The notes under the pieces: generated by a model
The model's input: only the letters and a program-made list of their open reading frames with translations
Database searches by the model: none
What the model was told of the DNA's origin: nothing
Shown here: piece after piece, positions 25,052-37,859 of the stretch
Position numbering within the stretch: the stretch's first letter is position 1
How the letters are laid out: each line of letters starts with the position of its first letter
Program-made: the position numbers and the translations under genes
DNA from: Larus michahellis
Taxonomy: Eukaryota; Chordata; Aves; Charadriiformes; Laridae
Length of the DNA stretch: 64,000 nucleotides
NCBI RefSeq assembly: GCF_964199755.1
Contig: NC_133897.1
Span: 109,492,037 to 109,556,036, forward strand
Direction: 5' to 3'

Positions 25052-28000
25052 TATGGAGAACATTTCAAACATCTATTACTAGATATATAAACTGGATTGG
25101 GAAATTTCTAAGCAAGTGACTTAAAGTAATCAGTCTGACAGAGAAGTCACATGACAAGGAAAAAGAATGAAAATCTAACTATGATAGTTTATATTTGGTG
25201 AGGTAAGCATTAAAAAAAAAAAAAAAAGTGACCTCTCTTTTATTGTTGATGTTCTTTTCCTGAAAGTCTCCTCATGTTGCTGAACGACCATACATTACCT
25301 GGGATACTTCATATGTCAGTTTGGAAAAACAGGGCACATTTGGGTCTAAAAGTAAAATTTAGGGGAGAAAAATTAAACTTTGATTTGAAAAAATAAAAGA
25401 TAGATATTAAAAAAAATCTTAAATTTGATGTACATATTTAGACATATCCTTCTATATTCTCATTGGGATGACAGGAAACAATTGTGCACAAAAATAATTA
25501 CAAAATTGCTGCAAATTGCTTCAGTATGACTGTTGTTGTTTTTGCCATGAAGGATAGAGAAAGGCTATCTCTCAACAGTATCCATCTTCAGACAGAAAGG
25601 AACTTGGCTTTGTGCCCTGATTTACACACAGTACAAGCCCTCTGGAAATACACTCATGGTTTCAATAGCAGACAGGATTTGATTAATTTCTGTGTGAAAT
25701 TAATAAGCTTCAAAGTCCGGTAGAACTGCAATATAGTTAGTAATGCTTACTGACACAAAGTTCCTGTAAGGCCTCCACATAAGTGGAGATCATAAGTGGA
25801 AATAAGCTGTTCTTCAGGAAAGCCAGTACAATTTACCTTTGTAACATTATAACAAACACTGTCTGCTTTTGCTTGTTGGTTAGAATTTCAGAATCAGAAA
25901 TGGAAAAGCGAGCTGCTCTTCTGAGAGCTGACTGGAAAAGTCAATGTAACTAATAACGGTATTTTGTCGAGTATTTGAGGTTCAGCTGCCTTCTCATTCC
26001 AGAAGAATGTGCTACCTTACTTTTCCTTCACCCAGTGGCACGCAACTTGAAAAGTAAACCTAACAGAAAACTACCTAAGAAGGTTTTCTTCTGCTTATGC
26101 TGATAGAACTAGGATTTAAGCTTTCTCCTCAATTTGAGTGAAACAATCATGAACAAAATGGTGTCCTATATTTAAAGCAATCAACTGATAAATGTAACTG
26201 CATACAGCTCTGTTGTTGTATAAGGTGTAACTGATTTTTAATGTATTCCCTCCTGCAGTTCAGCATTTTTATTAATTAAAGAATCCTTTTCAACATTTTT
26301 CTCTTTCCATCCCCCTCTTCCTGCCTCTTCCTCATATGTGTTTATAGAGTTGTCAGTGAAAGGTATGTAGCAAATCTCACAGTTACAAATAAAGCTGCAT
26401 TTGAAAATAATGATGATGATAGTCATACGTTACCTCATCACAGTATCTGCTCTTTAAACTGCAGTTTCATGTTATTGTTGAGATGAAAATAAACTGGTTT
26501 TATAGCAGGATATTTTTTTTAAAGTTCCATTTTTAAAATAAATTTGCTGCAGCTTGTCAAGAAAACCTTTAAAATATTGCAGTGTATGACTGAGGTACCA
26601 CTTTATTTCACCAAATCTCTGATGCTAAATAAGCCTCACTCCTATGGGCTACCTTGTATATTTCACACAAATTTTCTTAAAGTAGATGTTGTGCACCTCA
26701 AACTCTAATAACACAAGATTGAAATAGACATTTATTTGCTTTACGGTTAATGACCAAGGAGTTAATTTAATGTCTGAGAAGTAGACAATATATTCTTCTT
26801 GACTTCAGATAGTGCTGGACTGGGTATCAGACATTGGATTCATCTCCATCTACATTGACATATCTAAACCAGTCACACGTATCTTGACTTGTTATCTGGA
26901 CTTCTTCCATAGCTTGGAGGGAAAGAAGTGCTTATTGTACACTGTTTATCATATTCTAAGGTACGTGACTTAGGACACATACTTAACTTTAGATGAGGAC
27001 GTCAGATGAGTGGCCTCTGAGCATGCCTTGCTAATGCTTAGCTTCCTATTTGCTTTTCTATCTGATTTTTCTTTTTTTTTTTTTTTTTTAAGGACAGTCC
27101 AAATCTCCTTTGCAGGCCATCAGATCTAGAAGGAAATTTTAAAACATTAGGGTCTGGGGAAACTAGTCCAGTTTAAAACAAAAGCTGAATTGCTTTGAAA
27201 TATATAAATTTGTGGCTGCTGATACTTTACATTTCCTTTTTCTGACTGTGGTTCTGTGCTTTATATTTGGAAGGCAAGTCTTGGGATTTTTAGTATTCTT
27301 AATAATAGATATTCTAATTATGGCGATAAAGCATCTTTTTATTTAATTTGTCCTGTTTCATGTTCTCAAGCAACCTAATGTGCTGTAGCTTTGCCTAAAG
27401 AAAAGTTTCACTCCATGGCAGAACAAAGATAGAACAACTGCTTGAACAGGTTTGTGCTATTTTCTACCAGATTCAAAACACTCATGCTAATTTAGCAGCA
27501 GACTGAAAGTTCTTATTTTCGTATTCATTAGGTTGCTAAGGTCTTGGAGGTCAAGAGAAGGTTGGGCAATTTGCCCCTGACGAGTGAACTGCCAAGGGAA
27601 TGACTAACAGAGAGATGTGAGCGGGTAAGGCGACTAGAAATTAGCTCAGTTATTGTCATAGTTTCAAGAGATTTCATGTGTTCTTTTAGAATATTTTGAT
27701 CCTACCAACCAGCGATATCAATAAATCATTTACTTTTACAAAGAACTGTCAGTAAATTTCTGAACAACTCTCTGTAATTTCTTTGCAAGTCTAGGCAGCA
27801 GCAGTGCATGTCTGTAACAATTCTGATGAGCTCTGGTCTAAAATAGCTGGAACTATAGTTTTCTGGGCATACCGCAAAGCCATGTGGATTTTGGAGGAAG
27901 AAGGAAGGGTACAGACCTTACTAGGCATACTTTGCTGCCTTCCTGGCTACCAGAGGTAATCCCATGTTTGTGGGAAAGGTGCGGTTCAGCATAGGCAATT

Positions 28001-30496
28001 GAACTCATCTTGGTTTTTACAGGCTTTGTTTATGTATTTGCTTGCTGCTCTTGTGATAGTAAATATATTACAAGGATCTGGAGATGGAGATAGACTCATG
28101 TTTTGTGTGGTAGAAAAGCAAAGGGGAAAAATATTTGAAACTGAAAGCTCCATGTTTGTTGACAATTAGATAGAAGAGAGATCTATCAATTGCCATGTTT
28201 TCTGGAAATGAAAAAATGTCAGAAATATGCTAACTGCTTGAGTGTTCTCTGAAGCATTTGAGATGGCAAGCATCTCATGTTGAATGGATTAGTGTTTTTG
28301 TTTTTACATCTATTGCCTTTCAGTAGTACTATTTAGAAAGCACACTTGAGTGAATTTATCTTTCTGTGAATACATCGTTCCTAGGAGTCAAAATAATACT
28401 GTTCACATGTGCCAAGGATATCTATTGTATGTATATGTACATGAAAAAAATTATTTATCTGTTGATACACAACCCCTCTGTATAGATGTCTGTGACTTCT
28501 TAAAGCCTGATAAACAAAACATCTTTTATACTTGTTGATTTAAAAGTTGTACTGCAGACTATTATAGATGGCCTTGCAATGGTTACTAAGGTGGGATTCT
28601 GAATGAGTCCACAATAGCTTTATGAATCATTAGTGCAATCAGGGCCAAGTTCGGGCATTGTCAGAAGAGGCAGTTGCCTCGGCAGCAAACTGGAATGGAC
28701 AGGAAAACATCCACAGCTTAATTATCTTCCTCTAGCTATGTTATATGTCCGGAAAATCATTCTGGTTGGCTAATATTGCCAGAAAGGTCAGGGTGTATGG
28801 GTTAGGTGTATCGTGCTATGTGGAACAAGGGCGGCAGAAAAGAGACAGCAAGCATGACGTGAAATTCTGCCATCCCATTTCAGCTCGGCTTCTCCCTATG
28901 GCTTCCTTTACTGCTGAAGGACCAGCCTTACCTCCACATGCTTAGAGTGGCAAAATTCATTTTTGTCTATGTTGCTGAGAGGTCTTGAGCTGGTTCCAAA
29001 AGCAGTTATGTTAGCAGAACAGAAAGCAATTCAATTGCCATTATAAGAAACCTATTTATATGACCTTTATAAATGTTCATTGTATTTTTCCACTTTTCTA
29101 GATGAATGAATGCCATAAAAGAAAGTCTGATGTGATGAAAAATTCATAGAGTTTAAGACCTTTGAATTTCTCCTGATAGTTCTTTAAGTACCAAATTTGA
29201 CAATATCTTTTGAGAGGTACATCCGGTCTTAATTAAAGACTTCAAATTACAGATAATCCATCATATTCTTTGAAAAGCTCTTCCAGTCTTAATTACAACC
29301 ACTGTTAATAATGTACAACTTATACATCATTAAAGTTTGAGCTTCAGGTTCCAGCTATTTGAGCCTTTCATACCTCCTGCTGTTAATTTATGAACCCTCC
29401 AGTGTGACCTCTCTATGTAATGATCTATAGACTGGTCAACTTGCATCCTAACTTTATCCTGCAAAATTTAAATAGAGTCAGTCTTCTCTTTAACATGGGT
29501 CAGCTAAGAACCATCCACTGCCTGAAGTAACATGCAGACTAATTTTTAATGTATCAGCATAGATCCCAGAAGGAACAGCTTCACTAACAGAGCATGTTAT
29601 CTGTTCCAGTTTGCTAAGCTTATTACAACTATTTGGGTACCTATGCGCAGAGCCACACTGTGGTATTTGGACATAACCGATCTCTTCAGCAGCATTTACA
29701 AGTTGAAAATAATGACAATAAAGGCATTCAGAATAACAGAGTACAGATGGAGAAGATACTTCAAAAGAAACCTGCAGGCCAAAATACATTAGCAGGAAAA
29801 ACTATAGTAAAAGTGGAATCTTCCCAAAATTTAGCCTTTGAAAAATCTGGGTTAAATCCAGAAGAACTGAAAACAAACCCCGTATTCTGGGTTGTGAGAG
29901 AGCACAGGTCACTATGCTGTCTATAAGCCAGCCTAAATCAATAGCAATTTACTGGTATGTTGTTATGATCTTAGTATTTCTGCACCACTTTCCTCACGTG
30001 AATTAAAGGACCTCAGTAGCAATCTAGTTAACATTTAGCAAAGTAATTGTTAACATTGACCAATAACTGTAGGTGCTTGGGAATGTATTTTTTACAATAA
30101 CCCTGAAAAAAAAAAATTCAACAATTAGCTCTTACTGAAGTCTGAAGTCTCACTTGATAGTCTGTATGTTCAACAATTTTAGATGCATAACTCTCAAATT
30201 GTTAAGGCTTACTTAGATGATTAAAAATAGTTGGCATTCTAGACATCTCCTGCTGCAGAAGAAAATCTCAGAATTAGATGTGGAAGGATTCAACCAGCTT
30301 TACAAAGGCTGTTTACCTTAAAGTGATCTCTAAAGAAGTGGTTTTTACTACTCCCCAGCTCCAGATACATATTTTTGCCTAATGCCAGGTGAACTAAACT
30401 GAGGGAAATTATCTAGCTGGAAACTAATCTTTAGTTTGTCAGGTGAGATTTTTGCAAAATCAGTCCCTTTACGTGGTTCATCACAGCTGATGGGAA

Positions 30497-32478
30497 AAAA
30501 AAGAAAGGAAAAAAAGAGGATCTATGGCCTCTGGAAGGAAGGGCAGGCCACTCAAGAGGACTACAAAGAGGTAGTGAAGCTATGTAGGGAAAAAATCAGG
30601 AGGGCCAAAGCCCAGCTGGAACTAAACCTGGCTTCTGTTGTCAAGGACAACAAAAAAAGTTTCTATAAATATATTAGCAATAAGAAGAGGACTAAGGATT
30701 ATCTCTCTCCTCTAGTATATGGGGCCGGCAACATAGTGACCAAGGATGAGGAAAAGGCTGAGGTACTTAATGCAGTCTTTGCCTCAGTCTTCAGCAGTAG
30801 GACCAGTTGTTCCCTGAGTACCCAGACCCCTGAGCTAGAAGACAGGGATGGGGAGCAGAATGAAGCCCCTGTAATCCAAAGGGAAACGGTGAGGGACCTG
30901 CTTCAGCACCTGGAGGTGCACAAATCTATGGTCCGGATGGGATCCACCCAAGGGTATTGAAAGAGCTGGCCCAAGTGCTCGCCAGGCCACTTTGCATCAT
31001 TTATGAGCAGTCCTGGACAACCGGGGAGGTCCCAGCTGACTGAAGGTTAGCAAATGTGACACCCATCCACAAGAAGGGCCAGAAGGAGGATCCGGGGAAC
31101 TACAGGCCAGTCAGTCTGACCTCGGTGCCTGGGAAGGTCATGGAACAGATCCTCTTCAGTGCCATTACACGGCACATGCAGGAGAACAGGGTGATCAGGC
31201 CCAGTCAGCATGGGTTTGTGAAGGGCAGGTCATGCCTATAAAACCTAATATCCTTCTATGATAAGGTGACCCACTTAGTGGATGAGGGAAAAGCTGTGGA
31301 TGTTATCTACTTGGATTTTTGCAAAGCTTTTGACACTGTTTCCCACAGCATTCTCCTGGAGAAACTGGCTGCTCATGGCCTGGACAGGTGTACTCTTCGC
31401 TGGGTAAAAAACTGGCTGGATGGCCGTGCCCAGAGAGTGGTGGTAAATGGAGTTAAATCCAGTTGGTGTCCGGTCACAAGTGGTGTCCCCCAGGGCTCGG
31501 TGCTGGGGCCGGTTCTCTTTAATATCTTTATCAATGATCTGGATGAAGGGATCGAATGCACCCTCAGTAAGTTCGCAGATGACACTAAACTGGGCGAGCG
31601 TGTTGATCTGCTTGAGGGTAGGTTGGCTCTGCAGAGGGATCTGGACAGGCTGGACCGATGGGCTGAGACCAATGGTATGAGGTTCAACAAGGCCAAGTGC
31701 CGGGTCCTGCACTTGGGACACAACAACCCCATGCAGCGCTACAGGATTGGGGCAGAGTGGCTCGAAAGCAGCCCGGCAGAAAAGGACTTGGGAGTGTTGG
31801 TTGACAGCCGGCTGAATATGAGCCAGCAGTGTGCCCAGGTGGCCAAGAAGGCCAACAGCATCCTAGCCTGTATCAGGAATAGTGTGGTGAGCCGGACTAA
31901 GGAAGTGATCATCCCCCTGTACTCGGCACTGGTGAGGCCCCACCTCGAGTGCTGCGTTCAGTTTTGGGCCCCTCGCTACAAGAGGGACATTGAGGTGTTG
32001 GAGCGTGTCCAGAGAAGGGCTACAAAGCTGGTGAGGGGTCTGGAGGACAAACCTTATGAAGAATGACTGAGGGAGCTGGGGTTGTTTAGCTTGGAGAAGA
32101 GGAGGCTGAGGGGAGACCTCATCACCCTCTACAACTACCTGAAAGGAGGTTGTAGAGAGATGGGGGCTGACCTCTTCTCCCTGGTGACAAGTGATAGGAC
32201 GAGGGGAAATGGGTTCAAGTTACATCAGGGGAGGTTTAGATTGGATATTAGGAAACATTTTTTCACTGAAAGGGTTATTAAACATTGGAATAGGCTGCCC
32301 AGGGAGGTGGTGGATTCACCATCCCTGGAGGTGTTTAAAAAAAGGGTAGATGGGGCACTGAGGGACATGGTTTAGAAGTGGCTTTTGTCAGGGTAGGTTA
32401 AAGGTTGGACTCGATGATCTTAAAGGTCCCTTCCAACCTTAGCAATTCTATGATTCTATGATTCTATGATTCTATGAT
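30497..32478 (+). mobile_element. CR1 LINE, long 5'-truncated copy with near-intact reverse transcriptase
   Basis: About 2.0 kb. It begins in the linker between endonuclease and reverse transcriptase (RIYGLWKEGQATQEDYKEV at about 30518) and ends with four ATTCTATG-type repeats at 32448-32478. The first open part (30436-30960) leaves frame near 30930, where a G of the MGPDG block is missing. After that a single frame runs from about 31056 to 32375 with only nonsense breaks: TAA at 31239 (Cys-Leu-Thr region) and TGA at 32064 (an Arg codon after PYEE). Motifs seen are [35 protein letters not shown] (motif A), [20 protein letters not shown] and intact FADDTK at 31572-31589. It is inactive as a whole but the least decayed of the four CR1 copies. 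Confidence 0.95.
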
Positions 32479-34329
32479 CTTAATATCTGTCTTAAATATT
32501 GTTTGGTTTATAAAAAGCAAAACCAGGAGATACTATTAATCACTGCTGCCAACCTGAGCATACCCATATGTGTTGTAATCTGTAGTTTTCCAGTTTTCTA
32601 ATGCTTCTAAAGCTGCTAAATATAAGCCTGTACACTAGTATAATGAATAGAACTACAAAAAAATATGCTTAGTTAAGATTTGTAGTTGTACTGTTTCACT
32701 ATAATGTCTAATTTAGAATCTCCTTAATCATATAATTTGGAGACAATGGTGTAGATCATAACAGTTTTTATTTTCAGTCTCACGATTTAGTTGCTAGCTC
32801 TGTAGGTTCTCCTTGTCCAGCAAGAACATTTTTCATATATATTCCTCATGGGCTGGACAATATATTTAAAAATCTCTTTTAGCTAATTCTAATTTATGGT
32901 TGCTAGCAAATAAGAATACCGTATTAATAACTCCTGGTGGAAGGTCACCAGTGATGGGATACTGGGATTTAGGCCCAGATCCAAATTTTATGAAGTTAAC
33001 AGAAAGGCGTGCATTTCATGGAAATCACAACAGTGAGCTTACATTAGGAATTACAAAGATACAGCTGATATACCTCTGCTAAGTTGAGCAACCATGGGAT
33101 TTGTTATACCAAGCCAAAGGATAGGTAGGCCTCCATGCATTGATTCTTCATGTGTGACCTTTATTTCAAGTCCAAGGGTGAAACCCCATTTATAGCAATG
33201 TTCTATAAAGCTAATAACCTACCTCACAAGATTCTGGTGTTAAGTTCTTCCCTGGCCCAAACTGTAGCATATATTTGATCACTCATATGTCCAGTGAATG
33301 TATCGTATCCTGCTTCAAAATGTAATGCCTGGTGAGATTAGTGGGTTTTTTAGAGGGGCAGGGGAGTTTAATTTCAAGAGTTTCTTAGAGCGCCAAGACA
33401 CTAGGGCAAGGAAAAGAAGACTTCACCCTCTTCCACTCTTTTGGATTTATGTTGCCAGCATATTGTATTTAATATGGCAACATCTAGGGACAAGTTGCAA
33501 AATAGCCAAAATACAATCAGCAAGCCTTGAATACTTAAATGTTTCTATAAATACAACATTTTTAGCATTAATCTTCTTTCTACAATTGGTGCTGAGTTTC
33601 CATGGTGAAAAATGTGCTATTCCAGTGAGTTTGATATCCTAAGAATTTGGCACTGCACTGTTCCGACATACTGCTGAGAATCTTCCTGAGGTCCCACTGC
33701 TGCACACAATGTCATCCTTGATGTTTTTAAACCACTTTCCACCAAATATTGTTTGATACAAATGCTACCAAAGCAAGTACGAATAGTCCCGTTTGCTCCA
33801 TAGGCAGTATCTGAGATAGTCATGAATGGACTTAAAATTACCCCTGCACGCAGCTGCCTTTTTTAAGGCGCAGTTTCGCAATCTACTTAAACTGGCCTAA
33901 AACCGTGCTGCCCTGTTGTGTCTGCAGGAGCAATTGTGTAGCAATGAGACTGCCCACCGCCTGGACACAAAGGGGCTGGCAGGACCACGCAGCTGGGACA
34001 GAGAAAGAGTGCAGCAACTGCAGCCTCTGGCAGTTGCTCCTTCCTACCTTTCTCTGCTGACAGTGACACCAGGCGCTTTTCAGCCTCTGAGCACTCCAGT
34101 CTTGCCCTGTTGGAGAACTCCACTGAAAGGAAAAGTCTTCGTAATATGGCAACAAAATGTCACGTCTTTTCAACTTTACTTGTGCCAAAACTTAACCACG
34201 TTAATTTTTAGTTAATTTAATTTAGTTAATTTTTAGTTTAATTTAAAGCCAAGATTTTCTTGTTTGCTTGTGTTTTGTTGCTGTTGCTTTTTTTAAGGTA
34301 CCACTCAAGTAAAAAAACTGTAAAGAAAT

Positions 34330-34413
34330 AAAAATAAAAATAAAAATAAAAATAAAAATAAAAATAAAAATAAAAATAAAAATAAAAATAAAAATAAAAA
34401 TAAAAATAAAAAT
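34330..34413. repeat. (TAAAAA)n hexanucleotide array, 14 units
   Basis: Fourteen uninterrupted 6-bp units by count. The apparent minus-strand open frame of alternating Ile-Phe across it is an artefact of the repeat. The perfect phasing suggests it is young or actively length-polymorphic. Confidence 0.95.
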
Positions 34414-35914
34414 GTTAGAACTGTTTTGCTCTTTCCTCTGTACTCTACGATACAGTTTCCCTGCAAAAGATAGGAACCTGACCTGCAAAAGATAGGAACT
34501 GAGACATCAATTGTGTGTATTCTTTATGTTTCACCCCCTTTATTTGTCAAATGTTCATCAGCAACATCAGATTTCTCCCTCCAAAACTAGCTGACTAGTT
34601 AACAGTGTGGGTCTGGTTTGTGTTCCTGTCACATTGGGTTACACAGAGAGGAAGAGGTCTTGGACATTGCAAAAGCCAGAGTCACAGTCAGAGTGGGAGA
34701 CTCGATTTGAAGGAATGATCCTTGCTCTGAGAATGCGGTACACACTTTGTTCTAATACCTTTACGTTTATCGTAAAGTGTGTGAGCTATTCTCGGATGGC
34801 AGAGGGTCTAATTCCTTCCTTCTGATACAATTCATTTATGTGTGTATGTTTCTGTGTGTGATTATATTAATGAAAAGTAACATGATTTCACAGGATGCCT
34901 CCAGTTTGGGACAAAGAGCTGTTGTATGCTGAAGCAGACAAGAGGTTAGGTCATTTAAGAGTTGAGAGATTTTGGTTAGCATCCTTTAAAGGAGAAAAGA
35001 CCATTACACCCATGTCTTCTCTGTGAAAGGTGGGTGTTCCTGACCAACAGATTATTGCACTAAAGAGGAACCTCATGTCCACTGCCTTGTCCTCCAACGT
35101 ATTTTTGTTTGTCTGTTGTAAAAGAAGGAGATGTCCATGAAGTATATCTGAAGAATACACAATGAATTAGATCTACGAGTGGAGTTAGATTAAGATAACT
35201 GTATCTTTCAGGCCACATTTAGGTTTAGTTATGAAATAAGCACCAGGCCGTGCCAGTATGGAGAGATTTCTGAGTGGTCAAGAACTCTCCCCCAGACTTG
35301 TGATGCCTCTGAAATCAAACCTGTACTTTAAACTTAGCGGTTTATGTTAGGCAGAAGTTTCAAGAGTCCACCATTACTGGACACTTAATTACCTTAGTCC
35401 AGCTCCTACCTAAATATCTGGCTCTTTTTCTGTACGTGGACCAACGTCTCATATTTGACAGCAGCACCCCATTCATTTATAAACTTTTGAATTATTATCC
35501 TCTTTGACGCTGGCAAATAATTTGTTGCAGTCCAGCTGATTATCCTACTCTTCACTTCCATCTGTTAGCACTTGGCCTGTACTCAAGCAGGATAATGCTG
35601 CTAGCTTTTTCAAGATCATTCAGATGGCTGATTTTGGTATCAATGCAGAAAGCTATCCCTGAAGCAGTACACCAGAGCATGTCACTACCAACAACCCCTG
35701 ATTTCTTATACTAAGAACTAGAATTGACAAGGAGGTCACTTTCCCATGAGTCAAAACTCATTTTCTTGGTAGATATTTTACAGCATCTTTTTCCTGCTGA
35801 TAGCCCATAAGCCTTGCTTTTCAGCTATTCATAGTTATGAAGAATATTTGAAAATGCAACAATATAATGTAATTTGTTGCCAGATGGTCAGTGTTTCTAC
35901 AAATAAAAATGTAA

Positions 35915-35938
35915 ATGGTAACTTTTAATAGTTACCAT
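35915..35938. repeat. Inverted repeat, 9-bp arms, 6-nt loop
   Basis: atggtaact, loop tttaat, agttaccat. The arms are exact reverse complements. It lies in a stretch with mixed composition that could be conserved noncoding sequence, but that cannot be shown from one sequence. Confidence 0.75.
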
Positions 35939-37776
35939 CACAATTAGCAGTTGTTCCGAAAGTGACCTTGATTTTACTGATCACTCTTTAAACAGTGTTA
36001 TGCAATCAAGTAAGGTGGAATGCCAATGCAATTCAGGCTCATTTTATGCAAAAGAGTTCGTTACAAACCAGGGTCACTATTTCTAATTACCTTAAGCCAA
36101 CTCCTTTGAAGTTTGCTTAATTGTTTCTCCTGGATACCAGTTGAATCCAAGAGTTTTGTTTTTCAGTTGTAGTATAGTAACTATGGGTCTCTGCTGACTA
36201 TTGAAAATTACTAACAGAAAAATAATTGAATACTAGTTCTACCACTATTGCTATTTGGTGGTTTTGTTGATTTTTTTTTTTATTTTTTTTTTAAGCATAA
36301 TGACTTGAAAATGGCAGAAAGTAAGTAGCCTATACTAGTTGAAATCATACATGGGTAAGGATGGTCTTGCTTTGCAATTGGCTTAGCAGAAAATCAGCTT
36401 TAAGTATTCTGTCAGTGCATCTTTGATATGTGAAAGAGCTTCTGCAGAAAAAGCTAAATGTTTTACAAATGCCTTCACTGCCTTATAAATAAGACTTTGT
36501 CAAAATGGTATCATTTGTGAATATATGGGGCCAGTCAATAATTCATTTTCGTGCTTCTCCACAAATATCACATTGCAATTGAACACTGTATAGGTAATGA
36601 TCTCACCACAGGTCTCAAAGAGCGAGAAGGGCTCTTGGGAGAGTTTTACTCTTGCTTTTAACCGAACACAATTCCTCCACATGTTCTGCTCATTCATAAT
36701 TGTCTGTCAAATTATGGGAGAAGTCGTTCTCTGAGACTTCAATATGTTCCAGAATGGGTCAGCCTTGGGAAAAACATCATGGGTACAATCCAGAGTACAG
36801 TGGGAATAGAAGGAAAAAGATTTGAGAGGTTTTCAGTGTATTCCACTAAGTTTCTATCGACTTAAAGAGGAATCTGGCCTCTATTGTTGCTTTACATTTC
36901 CTTTGCTCTCCTCCTGGAATAAATTCCCCAGTAGCATGAAAAGGCAGAATTTTAACAGATTCAAGGTCAGGGAACTATGTGCTGATCTTTGGTCATTATG
37001 CAAATTTCTTCCAATGGGAAGATATGATCCAGGCAATAATCAGTATTTTTGCCTCTTAAACCAAGCCCATAAGGCACATCTGAAAGATTAGGATGGTTCC
37101 AGACGTAGTTCATCATTGATGGAAATGTGCATAATTTAATATTTTAATCCTTCTAAGGTGCTCTCCATAGTACAAAGAAAGAGAATCAGTATCCATAATG
37201 TATGGCCATTATATATTCATATATTCATTTCAAGATAGTTAAACATCGAGTAGCTTAAGAAATACTTAAATATGCAACTGTATTTTCTAAGATATTGGGG
37301 GGGGGGGGAAGAAACGTTAAGAAGAATATAGGCTATACCTGGGAAAAAAGTGGTGACTTTTGCTATCGGGATGATTAAATCCCACGTCCTTTAAGATACA
37401 GCTTATAAACATAGTAATTGGTAACACAGATAAAAAATCTCACACCCTTTCTTTTCCTAGAGTGCGCTTACTACCAAAGAAGAGCAGGTTATAAAATCAG
37501 GCTCGGAAAGTCATCACCGGCAATCCAAACCGCCATCCAAATCCGAGAATGGCGTTATACCTCTTGAATTTCGTGGGTGGACCACAGGCACCAGGCCGGC
37601 TGGCCAGCCTTTCCCACCGGCCCTTCACCGCGTCGCTGACCGGGAATGAGTTGAGGGGCAGAGGTTTTTACACCTCATTACGGTTTTATATTTCACTTCA
37701 GAAGCCGTCAGCTAAAGCTGAATGAGGACCATTTTAATGGATCGCATAAAATGAAGTGCCCGAGCAGGGAGGTAGT

Positions 37777-37783
37777 TATAAAA
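37777..37783 (+). promoter_or_regulatory. Candidate TATA box upstream of the DSEL CpG island
   Basis: TATAAAA within gttataaaaagcggg, about 100 bp before the GC-rich island. If used, transcription would start near 37807-37815. CpG-island promoters often start dispersedly without TATA, so it may be incidental. Confidence 0.3.
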
Positions 37784-37859
37784 AGCGGGACCGCTGCAAC
37801 AAGCAGATGCTGCGTATCCCCCTGGTTTCTGAGATAACCGGAGCACTGTTAATGTATTT

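Larger units (their letters stand above)
12478..30496. other. Long AT-rich intergenic region
   Basis: No gene can be supported. Visible contents are (AAAT)n at 23131-23157, CAAA/CCAAA-type simple repeats at 24174-24219, T runs near 23734-23749 and 27072-27089, an A run near 25212-25226, an inverted repeat at 25030-25051, and a stretch with many TAATTA-type motifs at about 21895-22130 that could be a conserved noncoding element. The longest open frame is 18319-18804 (161 codons), listed separately. I recognised no tRNA, snRNA or further CR1 copy here. Confidence 0.65.
32479..37776. other. Intergenic region upstream of DSEL
   Basis: No gene is supported. Contents include the (TAAAAA)n array (34330-34413), preceded at 34200-34245 by two imperfect copies of a roughly 24-bp AT-rich unit beginning gttaatttttagtt; a 9-bp-arm inverted repeat at 35915-35938; T runs near 36270-36295; and a run of 12 G at 37297-37308. 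From about 37450 the GC content rises toward the DSEL CpG island. A GC-richer patch at about 33900-34150 has overlapping open frames on both strands, and I see no homology there. Confidence 0.65.

Noticed and set aside
33883..34215. Overlapping open frames on both strands near 34 kb
   Set aside because: No recognisable protein motif; GC-richer local composition explains the open frames.
34243..34488. Minus-strand frame encoding an Ile-Phe repeat
   Set aside because: Direct translation of the (TAAAAA)n array.
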